Positions 15,515 to 22,831 of a DNA stretch of 64,000 nucleotides are shown here, piece after piece. How positions within the stretch are numbered: position 1 is the stretch's first letter; each line of letters opens with the position of its first letter. The stretch lies in the NCBI GenBank assembly GCA_013364255.1, contig CP054936.1, positions 4,742,853 to 4,806,852 of the forward strand, given 5' to 3'. Below the pieces are notes generated by a model, which had not been told where the DNA came from, made no database searches, and saw nothing but the letters and a program-made list of their open reading frames with translations. The position numbers and the translations under genes are program-made. Source of the stretch: Streptomyces seoulensis. GTDB taxonomy: Bacteria; Actinomycetota; Actinomycetes; Streptomycetales; Streptomycetaceae.

Positions 15515-16480
15515 CTACGGCGCCACGACGGTCTCCTGGGCCGCCGCCGTGTCCCCCGCGGTCAGCGGCGCGTCCACCGGGACGTTCCGCTTGATCACGG
15601 CGAGGGCGACCGGGCCCAGTTCGTAGTGGCGCACCGAGGTGGTGACGACGCCGATCCTGCGGCCGTCCGGGCCCTCGTCGGCGAGCCGGATCTCCGTGCC
15701 GTGCGGCGGCAGGTGCACGTCGCTGCCGTCGAGGTGCAGGAAGACCAGGCGGCGCGGCGGCTTGCCGAGGTTCTGCACCCGGGCCACGGTCTCCTGGCCG
15801 CGGTAGCAGCCCTTCTGGAGGTGCACGGCGGCGCCGATCCAGCCCAGCTCGTGCGGGATGGTGCGGTGGTCGGTCTCGAAGCCGAGGCGGGGCCGGTGCT
15901 GCTCGACGCGCAGCGCCTCGTGGGCGAGGACGCCGGCCGGCGGGCCGGCCTTCTCCGCGTACGACTCCAGGTCGTGGCGGGGCAGGAACAGGTCGCGGCC
16001 GTGCGCGGTCTCGCGTACGGCGACGCCGTCCGGGACCTCGGCGATGGAGCCGGCCGGCAGGTGCACGACGGCGACGTCGGCGCTCCGGTCGGCGACCTCG
16101 ACCCGGTAGAAGAACTTCATCGACTCCAGGTAGGCGATCAGCGCCTCCTGGGTGCCGGGCTCCACGTGCGCCCACACCGTCTCGCCGTCGTCGACCAGGT
16201 AGAGCGCGTGCTCGATGTGGCCGTTCGCGGACAGCACCAGCGCCTCGGTGGCCCGGCCGGGCGGCAGCTCGCTGACGTGCTGGGTGAGCAGCAGGTGCAG
16301 CCAGCTCAGCCGGTCCGGTCCGGTGACGGTGACGACGCCGCGGTGGGAGAGGTCGACGAAGCCGGTGCCGTCCGCGAGGGCGCGCTGCTCGCGGAACAGG
16401 TCGCCGTAGTGCGCGGCGACGTCTTCGTCCACGCCCTCGGCGGCGACGGCGCCGGGCAGCGACAGCAGGGGGCTCTTCAT
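15515..16480 (-). CDS. ygfZ: Folate-binding protein YgfZ (Fe-S cluster repair/assembly)
   Basis: YgfZ-family proteins bind tetrahydrofolate and support maintenance of Fe-S enzymes. The 321-residue product matches the aminomethyltransferase-like fold and shows the hallmark K-G-C-Y-x-G-Q-E motif (HLQKGCYRGQETVARVQNLG) plus DLSHRGVVTVTGPDRLSWLH near the N-terminus. It is cytoplasmic. The gene starts 9 bases after the nur stop on the same strand, so the two are probably co-transcribed. Confidence 0.93.
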   Translation of the reverse strand: MKSPLLSLPGAVAAEGVDEDVAAHYGDLFREQRALADGTGFVDLSHRGVVTVTGPDRLSWLHLLLTQHVSELPPGRATEALVLSANGHIEHALYLVDDGETVWAHVEPGTQEALIAYLESMKFFYRVEVADRSADVAVVHLPAGSIAEVPDGVAVRETAHGRDLFLPRHDLESYAEKAGPPAGVLAHEALRVEQHRPRLGFETDHRTIPHELGWIGAAVHLQKGCYRGQETVARVQNLGKPPRRLVFLHLDGSDVHLPPHGTEIRLADEGPDGRRIGVVTTSVRHYELGPVALAVIKRNVPVDAPLTAGDTAAAQETVVAP

Positions 16481-16489
16481 ACGGCCAGC

Positions 16490-16927
16490 CTACGACGTGG
16501 CGGTCGCGCTCTTGAGCGAGCAGTCCTCGCACCGGCCGAAGATCGCGAAGTGCTTCATGTCGGTGTCGAAGCCGAACTGCTCGCGCAGCTTGGCGGTGAA
16601 GTCGGCGGCGACCTCGACGTCGGCCTCGATCACGTTCTCGCAGTCCCGGCAGACCAGGTGCAGATGGTGGTGGCGGTCGGCCAGGTGGTAGGTGGGCGCG
16701 CCGTGGCCGAGGTGGGCGTGGCTGACCAGGCCCAGTTCCTCCAGCAGCTCCAGGGTGCGGTACACCGTGGAGATGTTGACCCCCGACGCGGTCCTGCGCA
16801 CCTCGCCCAGGATGTCGTCGGGGGTGGCGTGCTCCAGGGTGTCCACCGCTTCGAGCACGAGTTGCCGCTGCGGCGTCAGCCGGTAGCCGCGCTGCCTGAG
16901 GTCGCTCTTCCAGTCGGTGCTCACCAC
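16490..16927 (-). CDS. nur: Nickel uptake regulator, Fur family
   Basis: Nur is the nickel-responsive Fur-family repressor of S. coelicolor, controlling nickel uptake and the switch between Fe- and Ni-superoxide dismutases. The 145-residue sequence from the GTG at 16927 (MVSTDWKSDLRQRGYRLTPQ) places histidines at every position I recall for the Nur metal sites: 70, 72 and 126 for the nickel site, and 33, 86, 88 and 90 for the second site. CxxC pairs at 93/96 and 133/136 are also present. This register supports the GTG-GTG start choice. ygfZ follows on the same strand. No sod gene is in the window. Confidence 0.93.
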   Translation of the reverse strand: MVSTDWKSDLRQRGYRLTPQRQLVLEAVDTLEHATPDDILGEVRRTASGVNISTVYRTLELLEELGLVSHAHLGHGAPTYHLADRHHHLHLVCRDCENVIEADVEVAADFTAKLREQFGFDTDMKHFAIFGRCEDCSLKSATATS

Positions 16928-16971
16928 ACCCCAGAGTCTAGGACCACTGTCCAGCGACGCCCTGGCATCGC

Positions 16972-17547
16972 CTACTTGAAGAAGGCGATGCCGTCGTCCG
17001 GCAGGTCGTCCGGGAGCGCCTTGGCCCAGCGTTCGACCTCTTCGGGGGTGACCGCCTTCTTGAGGTGGGCGGACATGTAGGGGCGCAGCTCGACCTCGGG
17101 GGTCTGCTTCTCGCCGACCCACATCAGGTCGCTCTTGACGTAGCCGTACAGCCGCTTGCCGCCGGTGTAGGGGGCGGAGTCGGCGGTGCGCGCCACGGCG
17201 TCCGTGACCAGGTCGATCTGCGGCTTCTTGTCGGCCATCTCGCCGTACCAGATCTCGATGACGCCGTCGTCGCGGGTCATCGTGACCTCGACCTTGCGGT
17301 CGGCGCCGATCCGCCAGAAGCCGGACTCGGTCTCCAGCGGGCGCACCTTGTTGCCGTCGTTGTCCAGCACCCAGGTGCGGGAGCGGTACTCCAGGAAGTC
17401 CCGGCCGTCGTGGGAGAAGGTGACCTCCTGCCCGAAGTTGCACTTCTCGGAGCCGGGGAAGTCGTGCACGCCGGCACCGGCCCAGTCGCCGAGCAGGAAG
17501 GCGAGGGGAACCAGGTCCTTGTGGAGGTCGGACGGGATCTCGATCAT
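16972..17547 (-). CDS. Nitrobindin-like heme-binding beta-barrel protein
   Basis: A 191-residue member of the FABP-like/nitrobindin (THAP4 C-terminal-like) family, in which a ferric heme sits in a 10-strand beta-barrel and reacts with nitric oxide or peroxynitrite. The family signature G-x-W-x-G-x-G appears as LLGDWAGAGVHDFPG near the N-terminus, and a late His in YMSAHLKK is in the right region for the proximal heme ligand. It is cytoplasmic. It lies just upstream of nur (44-base gap) and 22 bases after a 32-residue membrane protein gene on the same strand. Confidence 0.85.
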   Translation of the reverse strand: MIEIPSDLHKDLVPLAFLLGDWAGAGVHDFPGSEKCNFGQEVTFSHDGRDFLEYRSRTWVLDNDGNKVRPLETESGFWRIGADRKVEVTMTRDDGVIEIWYGEMADKKPQIDLVTDAVARTADSAPYTGGKRLYGYVKSDLMWVGEKQTPEVELRPYMSAHLKKAVTPEEVERWAKALPDDLPDDGIAFFK

Positions 17548-17569
17548 GAGCGGCAGTCCCTGGATGTCG

Positions 17570-17668
17570 TCAGCGCTGGCCCTGGTACAGCTTCTTCACG
17601 GTCAGTCCGGCGAACGCGAGGACGCCGACGCAGACCAGAACCAGCAGGGTTTCGAAGAAGATCTCCAC
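17570..17668 (-). CDS. 32-residue single-helix membrane protein
   Basis: A very short gene with a perfect AAGGAG ribosome-binding site 7 bases before a GTG start. The product begins MEIFFETLLVLVC and continues as one hydrophobic helix to AFAGLTVKKLYQGQR, giving one membrane helix with a basic C-terminal tail. Codon third positions are nearly all G or C. It ends 22 bases before the nitrobindin-like start, so they probably share a transcript. No function is known. Confidence 0.75.
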   Translation of the reverse strand: MEIFFETLLVLVCVGVLAFAGLTVKKLYQGQR

Positions 17669-17772
17669 GGGGTGCTCCTTGGTGAGCGGGGTGCGGTACG
17701 TACGTACCCGAAGGGCCGGTGCCCAGCTTAGTCGGCCGGGCTCCGGCCCTCTTCCCGAGGTGCGCCCAGTGC

Positions 17773-18624
17773 TCAGGCGAGCAGTTCGCTCTCCAGGACC
17801 ACGGTCTGCCGGAAGGGGATCGCGGGGGCGGCGTCCCTGCGGTCCTGCACGATCACGGCCATGACGTCCCCGGCGTTCAGGTAGGCCTGCCGGACCTGCT
17901 CGACGCCGTACGGCTTCACCTCGTCGTAGGGGTAACGGGCGACCCCGCTGATGAAGGTGTTGCCCGGGAAGGTGTCGTCGAAGCGGGTCTCCGGCGCGCC
18001 CGCGGTGGCGAACGCGGGCCCGGTGAAGGTGCTGAACTCGCCGTAGACCGTGTGGGCCACCGTGCTCGTGTCGAACTGGAGCAGGTAGATCCGGGTGCGG
18101 GTGCCGTCCCCGGTGGTCCAGCCGCGGGCGGCGATGTGCCGCAGCCCGTAGTCGGTCAGCAGCTGGCCGGCCTCCTGGCGGTCCCGGCGCGCCGGGAACA
18201 GGGCCAGGAAGTCCTTCGTGGGCAGCCAGCCGTCGGTTCCGCGCAGCACCTGATCCTCGCGGGCGCCCTCGGGGGCGGGCAGGAGCAGGCGGCGCAGGTC
18301 CGCGTAGTGGGCGCCGGCCCGGTTGTCCACACTGGCGGACGCGGGCCGGCCGGCGGGCAGCGGCGGCCGGGTGATCCGCGGGTAGGCCCAGCGGCCGTCC
18401 GACGCGGTGGCGAGACCGGGCACGTCCGTGCGCTCCATGCCGGTGATCCCGTACGCGGTCCCGGCGCCCACGGCGGCGAAGACGGCGACGACCGCCGTCC
18501 AGCGCAGCACGGCCCGCAGGACCCGGCGATCGCGCGAGGGGCGGGCGGGTGCGGGGGCCGCCGGGGGCCGATCGGTGTCGGTCGTCGGCTGCGCCTGCGT
18601 CTGCGTCTGCGTCTGCTCGGTCAT
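17773..18624 (-). CDS. Membrane-anchored extracytoplasmic protein, third of a paralogous trio
   Basis: A 283-residue protein with a cytoplasmic Gln/Thr/Pro-rich N-terminus, one membrane helix (about 36-60, WTAVVAVFAAVGAGTAYGI) and an extracytoplasmic domain of about 220 residues. That domain contains RRLLLPAPEGA, DGWLPTKDF and TRIYLLQFDT, which align with RKLLVERPAGA, DGWLDQAAY and VDVVLTQFRQ in the protein of 19517-20332, so they are homologous. The ATG overlaps the stop of the preceding gene (ATGA). No known domain is recognised; a role in the cell envelope is inferred from topology. Confidence 0.75.
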   Translation of the reverse strand: MTEQTQTQTQAQPTTDTDRPPAAPAPARPSRDRRVLRAVLRWTAVVAVFAAVGAGTAYGITGMERTDVPGLATASDGRWAYPRITRPPLPAGRPASASVDNRAGAHYADLRRLLLPAPEGAREDQVLRGTDGWLPTKDFLALFPARRDRQEAGQLLTDYGLRHIAARGWTTGDGTRTRIYLLQFDTSTVAHTVYGEFSTFTGPAFATAGAPETRFDDTFPGNTFISGVARYPYDEVKPYGVEQVRQAYLNAGDVMAVIVQDRRDAAPAIPFRQTVVLESELLA

Positions 18625-19520
18625 ACGGCCTGTCCCGGGTTGTCGATGCGGTCGAGTTGTGCGGCGACGAACGCGGCGACGGCTTCCCCGTCGATGTCGC
18701 CGGGCCCCTCGGCGGTGGCGGTGACCATGACGTCTCCCCGGTAGGCGGAGCAGAGCATGTGGTCGACGTGCTTCTTCCGCCCCTTCCGGTCGTCCTTCGG
18801 GGTCAGGAAGCACCGCGCCTCGTCGTGGCCCTTGACCTTCGGTCCCTTGCGGAAGACGTCCACCGCTCCGAAGAGGCCGCTGATGGACCGGGACATGGTG
18901 CGCACGGTGTCCCGGCTCTCCATGCGGGACAGCGTGACCTCGGCCGTGAAGAGGTTGTAGTCGAACGTGTCGCCGACGTTGACGACATAGCTGCGCATCG
19001 CCATGCCCTTGACGTGCTCCTTGTCGAGCATCTTCTCCACCCGCCGCCGCGCGTCGGACGGCAGGTCCTTGACGCTCTGCTTGCTCAGCGCGGTGGCCTG
19101 CTGCCCGCTCAGCTCGGTGTCCGCGCCGAACTCCTCCATGTCGGGGCCGCGTTCGTAGCCGTGCACGCCGTACGGCAGGAGCAGGGCGCTCAGCCCCTTC
19201 GCGTTCTGCTTCTTCGCGCTCTTCGCGTCGGGGCCCGGGAACTTCCAGGTCGGTGCGCCGGGCGTGCGGTCGGCGTCCTGGACGGTGACGACGGTCCAGC
19301 CGACTCCGCCGACGAGCGCGCAGGCCAGGAGGGCCGAGCCCACGACGGCGGCGATCCGGCCGCGGCGGACCGGCCGGCGCACCGGCTCGGGAGCGTCGTG
19401 GCTCTCGGCGGTCCCGGGCGTCTCGGGGGTCGCGGCGGTCTCGGGGTTCGCGGCGGTCTTGGGGGTCGCGGCGGTCTTGGGGGCCTCGGGGGTCTCGGAG
19501 ACCTCGGCGTTCTCGCTCAC
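18621..19520 (-). CDS. Membrane-anchored extracytoplasmic protein, second of a trio
   Basis: A 299-residue protein: a Thr/Pro/Glu-rich cytoplasmic head with TPETA-type short repeats (residues about 5-45), one membrane helix (IAAVVGSALLACALVGGVGW) and a basic extracytoplasmic domain with two Cys (CFLTPKDD and MLCSAY) that may form a disulfide. The opening LSALLLPYGVHG resembles the LxxLL segments of its two neighbours. It starts at GTG overlapping the stop of 19517-20332 (GTGA) and its own stop overlaps the next start, so the three are translationally coupled. No known domain. Confidence 0.75.
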   Translation of the reverse strand: MSENAEVSETPEAPKTAATPKTAANPETAATPETPGTAESHDAPEPVRRPVRRGRIAAVVGSALLACALVGGVGWTVVTVQDADRTPGAPTWKFPGPDAKSAKKQNAKGLSALLLPYGVHGYERGPDMEEFGADTELSGQQATALSKQSVKDLPSDARRRVEKMLDKEHVKGMAMRSYVVNVGDTFDYNLFTAEVTLSRMESRDTVRTMSRSISGLFGAVDVFRKGPKVKGHDEARCFLTPKDDRKGRKKHVDHMLCSAYRGDVMVTATAEGPGDIDGEAVAAFVAAQLDRIDNPGQAV

Positions 19521-20332
19521 AGCTTCCCCATCTGGCTCTTGGCCAGGTTCATGATCTCCGCCTTCGAGATCGGCTTGTCGTCGTCGATCGAGATCTCCAT
19601 GGAGATGTCGCCGCGCCAGCCGTACGCCCGGGCGGTGTACACCGGGAGGTAGCCCGGGTCCTGGTCCGGGGTGTCGTGGACGTACACCCGGCCCTCGCCC
19701 GTGCCGGGGATGGGCCAGCTGCGGATGCCGCCGCCGTCCTGGTTGGACTTGCGGACCAGCTCGGTCCAGTTCTTGGCGGCCGGGTTCTCCTCCTGGCGGA
19801 ACTGCGTGAGGACGACGTCGACCGTGTGCGTCTCGCCCACCTGCCACGACGTCACCGCCGAGCGGCGGAAGCCGTCGCGGGCGAGGTCGATGAAGACACC
19901 GGACGGCTGGGTGTACTGCTCCGCGTAGGCGGCCTGGTCCAGCCAGCCGTCCTGGCCCGGCGCGGAGTCGGTGTCCTGGGCGCCCGCGGGCCGTTCGACC
20001 AGCAGCTTGCGCAGGTCGCCGTCGACCTTGACGCGGCGGTCCTGCGCGGCCGACAGCGGCTCGACCTCGCCCGTCGCCTGCGGGACCACGGGCTGGGAGA
20101 GCGGGGGCAGGGCGGTGGGGCGGCGGGCGGCCTGGATCAGGTAGCCGGTGCAGGAGCCGGCCACCACGCCGAGCACGGCCGCCGCCGCGATCATCAGCGT
20201 CGTACGCCCCCTGGGACGGCGCGGCCGGGCCGGGGCGGTGCCGTCAGCGCCCTCCAGGGCGGCGGGCGGGTCGGTCGCGGGCGGTGGCTCCTGGGTTCTC
20301 TCGGAGTCCTGCGCCCCTTCGGGGTCGTGCAC
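19517..20332 (-). CDS. Membrane-anchored extracytoplasmic protein, first of a trio
   Basis: A 271-residue protein with a Pro/Glu-rich cytoplasmic head, one membrane helix (TLMIAAAAVLGVVAGSCTGY), and an extracytoplasmic domain containing LRKLLVERPAGA, GQDGWLDQAAY and TVDVVLTQF. Start GTG 20332 follows an AGGGGGG ribosome-binding site. As first gene of the operon it should carry the promoter, in the 105 bases before the divergent DsrE-like gene. Function unknown. Confidence 0.75.
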   Translation of the reverse strand: MHDPEGAQDSERTQEPPPATDPPAALEGADGTAPARPRRPRGRTTLMIAAAAVLGVVAGSCTGYLIQAARRPTALPPLSQPVVPQATGEVEPLSAAQDRRVKVDGDLRKLLVERPAGAQDTDSAPGQDGWLDQAAYAEQYTQPSGVFIDLARDGFRRSAVTSWQVGETHTVDVVLTQFRQEENPAAKNWTELVRKSNQDGGGIRSWPIPGTGEGRVYVHDTPDQDPGYLPVYTARAYGWRGDISMEISIDDDKPISKAEIMNLAKSQMGKL

Positions 20333-20437
20333 GAGGTTCCCCCCTCGGTCGGGTGAGGCGCGCGTTCCGTATGCGCGCTCCACAGGAGACCCATGGGTGT
20401 TGCACCGAGTTGTAGGGGAGTTGATTACGATTCAGCC

Positions 20438-20800
20438 ATGGCGAAGAAGCTCGTGATCAAGGTGACGGCGGGGGCGGACGCGCCCGAGCGGTGCTCGCAG
20501 GCCTTCACGGTCGCGGCGGTGGCCGTGGCCAGCGGCGTGGACGTGTCCCTGTGGCTGACCGGCGAGTCCTCCTGGTTCGCCCTGCCCGGCCGCGCCGCCG
20601 AGTTCGAACTGCCGCACGCGGCCCCGCTGCCCGACCTGATCGACTCGATCCTCGCGGCCGGCCGCGTCACCCTGTGCACCCAGTGCGCGGCCCGGCGCGA
20701 CATCACCGAGGAGGACGTCCTCGCCGGCGTGCGGATCGCGGGCGCGCAGGTCTTCGTGCAGGAGGCCCTCGGCGAACAGACGCAGGCGCTCGTCTACTGA
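20438..20800 (+). CDS. DsrE/DsrF-like family protein
   Basis: A 120-residue protein with the DsrE fold: beta-strand KLVIKVTAGADAPERCSQAF, a VASGVDVSLWLTGESSWF strand-helix, and TLCTQCAARRDITEEDVLAG with a CxxC pair. The CxxC position is where sulfur-carrier DsrE proteins keep a reactive Cys, so thiol or sulfur handling is possible, not shown. ATG 20438 has no ribosome-binding site, but TACGAT ends 6 bases upstream, suggesting a leaderless mRNA. It is divergent from the membrane-protein trio. Confidence 0.75.
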   Translation: MAKKLVIKVTAGADAPERCSQAFTVAAVAVASGVDVSLWLTGESSWFALPGRAAEFELPHAAPLPDLIDSILAAGRVTLCTQCAARRDITEEDVLAGVRIAGAQVFVQEALGEQTQALVY

Positions 20801-20825
20801 GCCGGCCGCGCCGCCCCGGCGGCGC

Positions 20826-21083
20826 TCAGTGGCGTTTCTTGCCGTCCAGCTCGTCCCACCACTCGTCGGACTTCGGGTCGCCGGACGGGTCGTCCCACCA
20901 GCGGTCCTCGGGACCCCGGCGGTTGGCGACCATGGCGGCGACCGGCGGGATCACCATGGCGAACAGGCACATGCCGACCGCCGCGGGCACCGACCACAGG
21001 CGCACGACGCCCCAGGCCAGGACGAACAGCGTGACGCAGATGCCCATCATGACGAAATACGCGTGACGACGGCGTGCGTACAT
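20826..21083 (-). CDS. DUF3099 family membrane protein
   Basis: An 85-residue protein with two hydrophobic helices (YFVMMGICVTLFVLAWGVVR and VPAAVGMCLFAMVIPPVAAM) and a Trp/Asp-rich tail (EDRWWDDPSGD, DEWWDELD), the pattern of actinobacterial DUF3099. It is convergent with the DsrE-like gene. Family function is unknown. Confidence 0.8.
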   Translation of the reverse strand: MYARRRHAYFVMMGICVTLFVLAWGVVRLWSVPAAVGMCLFAMVIPPVAAMVANRRGPEDRWWDDPSGDPKSDEWWDELDGKKRH

Positions 21084-21123
21084 GACTCAAGAGTAGGTCC
21101 GCGGCCGCCGGGCGGGCATGCCG

Positions 21124-21166
21124 AAGGGCCGCACCCCAGGCGTCCAACCCGAGGGGTGCGGCCCTT
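21124..21166 (-). terminator. Strong terminator after the sulfurtransferase-DUF1416 operon
   Basis: AAGGGCCGCACCCC and GGGGTGCGGCCCTT form a perfect 14-bp stem with a 15-base loop, 29 bases beyond the DUF1416 stop on the minus strand. Confidence 0.85.
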
Positions 21167-21194
21167 CCGCGGTCTCAGCGGTCGAGCGCGGGTC

Positions 21195-21482
21195 TCAGAC
21201 CGCGATCGCGACCTCGGCGAGGCCGCCCTTCTGGGCCACGACCGTGCGGTCGGCGGTGCCGCCGGGGACCAGGGCCCGGGCGGTCCAGGTGCCCTCGGCC
21301 GCGTAGAACCGGAACTGGCCGGTGGCGGAGGTGGGGACCTCCGCGGTGAACTCGCCGGTCGAGTCCAGCAGGCGGACGTACCCCGTCACGGGCTCGCCGT
21401 CCCGCGTCACCTGGCCCTGGATCGTCGTCTCACCGGGCTTGATCGTCGAGGCGTCGGGGCCGCCGGCCTTCGCTCCGCACAT
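21195..21482 (-). CDS. DUF1416 protein, partner of the thiosulfate sulfurtransferase
   Basis: A 95-residue protein beginning MCGAKAGGPD, of DUF1416, with a beta-sandwich pattern (TTIQGQVTRDGEPVTGYVRL, TGQFRFYAAEGTW). This small gene nearly always follows the thiosulfate sulfurtransferase gene in actinobacteria, as here with a 40-base gap. The invariant N-terminal Cys (residue 2) could be a sulfur acceptor, which is inference. Confidence 0.85.
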   Translation of the reverse strand: MCGAKAGGPDASTIKPGETTIQGQVTRDGEPVTGYVRLLDSTGEFTAEVPTSATGQFRFYAAEGTWTARALVPGGTADRTVVAQKGGLAEVAIAV

Positions 21483-21522
21483 GTCGTACTCCTGATAGAG
21501 GGGTCTTGAGGGGTCGGGAGGG

Positions 21523-22368
21523 TTACTTGCCGGAGCCCAGCTCGATCGGCACGCCCACCAGGGAGCCGTACTCGGTCCAGGAGCCGTCGTAGTTCTTGAC
21601 GTTCTCCACGCCCAGCAGCTCGTGCAGCACGAACCAGGTCAGCGCGGAGCGCTCACCGATGCGGCAGTAGGCGATGGTGTCCTTGGCCAGGTCGACGTCC
21701 TCGGCGGCGTAGAGGGCCTTCAGCTCCTCGTCCGACTTGAAGGTGCCGTCGTCGTTGGCGTTCTTGGACCACGGGATGTTGGCGGCCGACGGGACGTGGC
21801 CCGGGCGCTGCGACTGCTCCTGCGGCAGGTGCGCCGGGGCGAGCAGCTTGCCGGAGAACTCGTCGGGCGAGCGGACGTCCACCAGGTTCTGCACGCCGAT
21901 GGCCTTGACCACGTCGTCGCGGAACGCGCGGATGGAGGAGTCCTGCGGCTTGGCCCGGTACTCGGTCTTCGCGCGCTCGGGCACGTCGGTGCCGTCGACC
22001 AGCTCGCGGGCGTCCAGCTCCCACTTCTTGCGGCCGCCGTCGAGGAGCTTGACGTTCTCGTGGCCGTACAGCTTGAAGTACCAGTAGGCGTAGGACGCGA
22101 ACCAGTTGTTGTTGCCGCCGTACAGGACCACCGTGTGGTCGTTGGCGATGCCCTTGTCCGACAGGAGCTTCTCGAAGCCGGCCTGGTCGACGAAGTCGCG
22201 GCGGACCGGGTCCTGGAGGTCCTGGGTCCAGTCGATCCGGATGGCGTTCTTGATGTGGTTCTTGTCGTACGCGGACGTGTCCTCGTCCACCTCGACGATG
22301 GCGATGCTCGGGTCGTCCAGGTGGTCCTGGACCCAGTCGGCGTCGACCAGTACGTCGCTACGGCTCAT
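21523..22368 (-). CDS. Thiosulfate sulfurtransferase (rhodanese, CysA/SseA type)
   Basis: A 281-residue tandem-rhodanese enzyme that moves sulfane sulfur from thiosulfate to cyanide or protein thiols. The first rhodanese domain is non-catalytic; the second has the active-site Cys at about residue 235 in AYCRIGERSA. LDGGRKKWELD and GHVPSAANIPWS are further family landmarks. ATG 22368 follows AGGAG at 7 bases; a TTG two codons upstream is less likely. In mycobacteria the orthologue is called CysA2/SseA, not the sulfate-transport ATPase CysA. It lies 140 bases downstream of a leaderless Cys-containing leader peptide. Confidence 0.93.
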   Translation of the reverse strand: MSRSDVLVDADWVQDHLDDPSIAIVEVDEDTSAYDKNHIKNAIRIDWTQDLQDPVRRDFVDQAGFEKLLSDKGIANDHTVVLYGGNNNWFASYAYWYFKLYGHENVKLLDGGRKKWELDARELVDGTDVPERAKTEYRAKPQDSSIRAFRDDVVKAIGVQNLVDVRSPDEFSGKLLAPAHLPQEQSQRPGHVPSAANIPWSKNANDDGTFKSDEELKALYAAEDVDLAKDTIAYCRIGERSALTWFVLHELLGVENVKNYDGSWTEYGSLVGVPIELGSGK

Positions 22369-22461
22369 GCTCAATCTCCTCCGGGGCAGTTACGGCGGGG
22401 CGTGCGAGTGCGAGGGGCGCGCGGGCGCACGGACGGGCGTCGGCGTGCGTGGCGCGCGGAC

Positions 22462-22482
22462 GGCCCCGGGCCAGGCGGGGCC
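22462..22482 (-). promoter_or_regulatory. Candidate attenuator hairpin between leader peptide and sulfurtransferase
   Basis: GGCCCCG and CGGGGCC pair with a 7-base loop, 27 bases after the leader-peptide stop. It may terminate or pause transcription depending on leader translation. Competing structures in this G+C-rich stretch cannot be ranked by eye. Confidence 0.4.
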
Positions 22483-22509
22483 TGCGGGATACGGGAGACG
22501 CGCTCCCGC

Positions 22510-22590
22510 TCAGAAGGAGCGACAGAGCATGGCGGCAACGCGGCACAGGTCCACTGCCCGCCGCTTCGTGAGATCCGCCTGTCGCTTCAT
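22510..22590 (-). CDS. Leader peptide of the sulfurtransferase operon (26 residues)
   Basis: A 26-codon ORF starting MKRQADLTKRRAVDLCRVAA and ending MLCRSF, with Cys at positions 16 and 23. It resembles the putative leader peptides (DLxR...C pattern) found ahead of cysteine and sulfur genes in actinobacteria. There is no ribosome-binding site; instead TACGAT lies 7 bases before the ATG with a 17-base spacer to a -35-like TGACAT, so it should be translated from a leaderless mRNA. Ribosome stalling at the Cys codons when cysteine is scarce would control the downstream operon; this is inference. Confidence 0.75.
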   Translation of the reverse strand: MKRQADLTKRRAVDLCRVAAMLCRSF

Positions 22591-22597
22591 GATGACG

Positions 22598-22626
22598 ATC
22601 GTAGGGAGGGACAGGCGGCCATGTCA
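22598..22626 (-). promoter_or_regulatory. Promoter for the leaderless sulfur-operon transcript
   Basis: On the minus strand TGACAT (22621-22626), a 17-base spacer, then TACGAT (22598-22603), then 7 bases to the ATG at 22590. Spacing is ideal for a housekeeping-sigma promoter with transcription starting at the A of the ATG. Confidence 0.65.
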
Positions 22627-22831
22627 CCGGCATGTCGCATGGTGAGACGGGATCGTCCGCACTGTGGGATCGGTGGCGTGTTCCGGGGCTCCCCGCGCCC
22701 GCTTCGCACCGCCTCCGGACGCCGGCGCCCGCCCGCGCGCCGACCGTGCGGACGGGGGCGTCTCGCCTGTCGGACAATCGGTCTGCTGCCCGGCGGGCGA
22801 TCGGTCGGCTGCCCGGTAGGCAGTCGGGCTG

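Noticed and set aside
22510..22590. Treating the leader ORF as a functional small protein
   Set aside because: Its leaderless promoter, length, Cys codons and position before a sulfur operon fit a leader peptide better than a stable protein.
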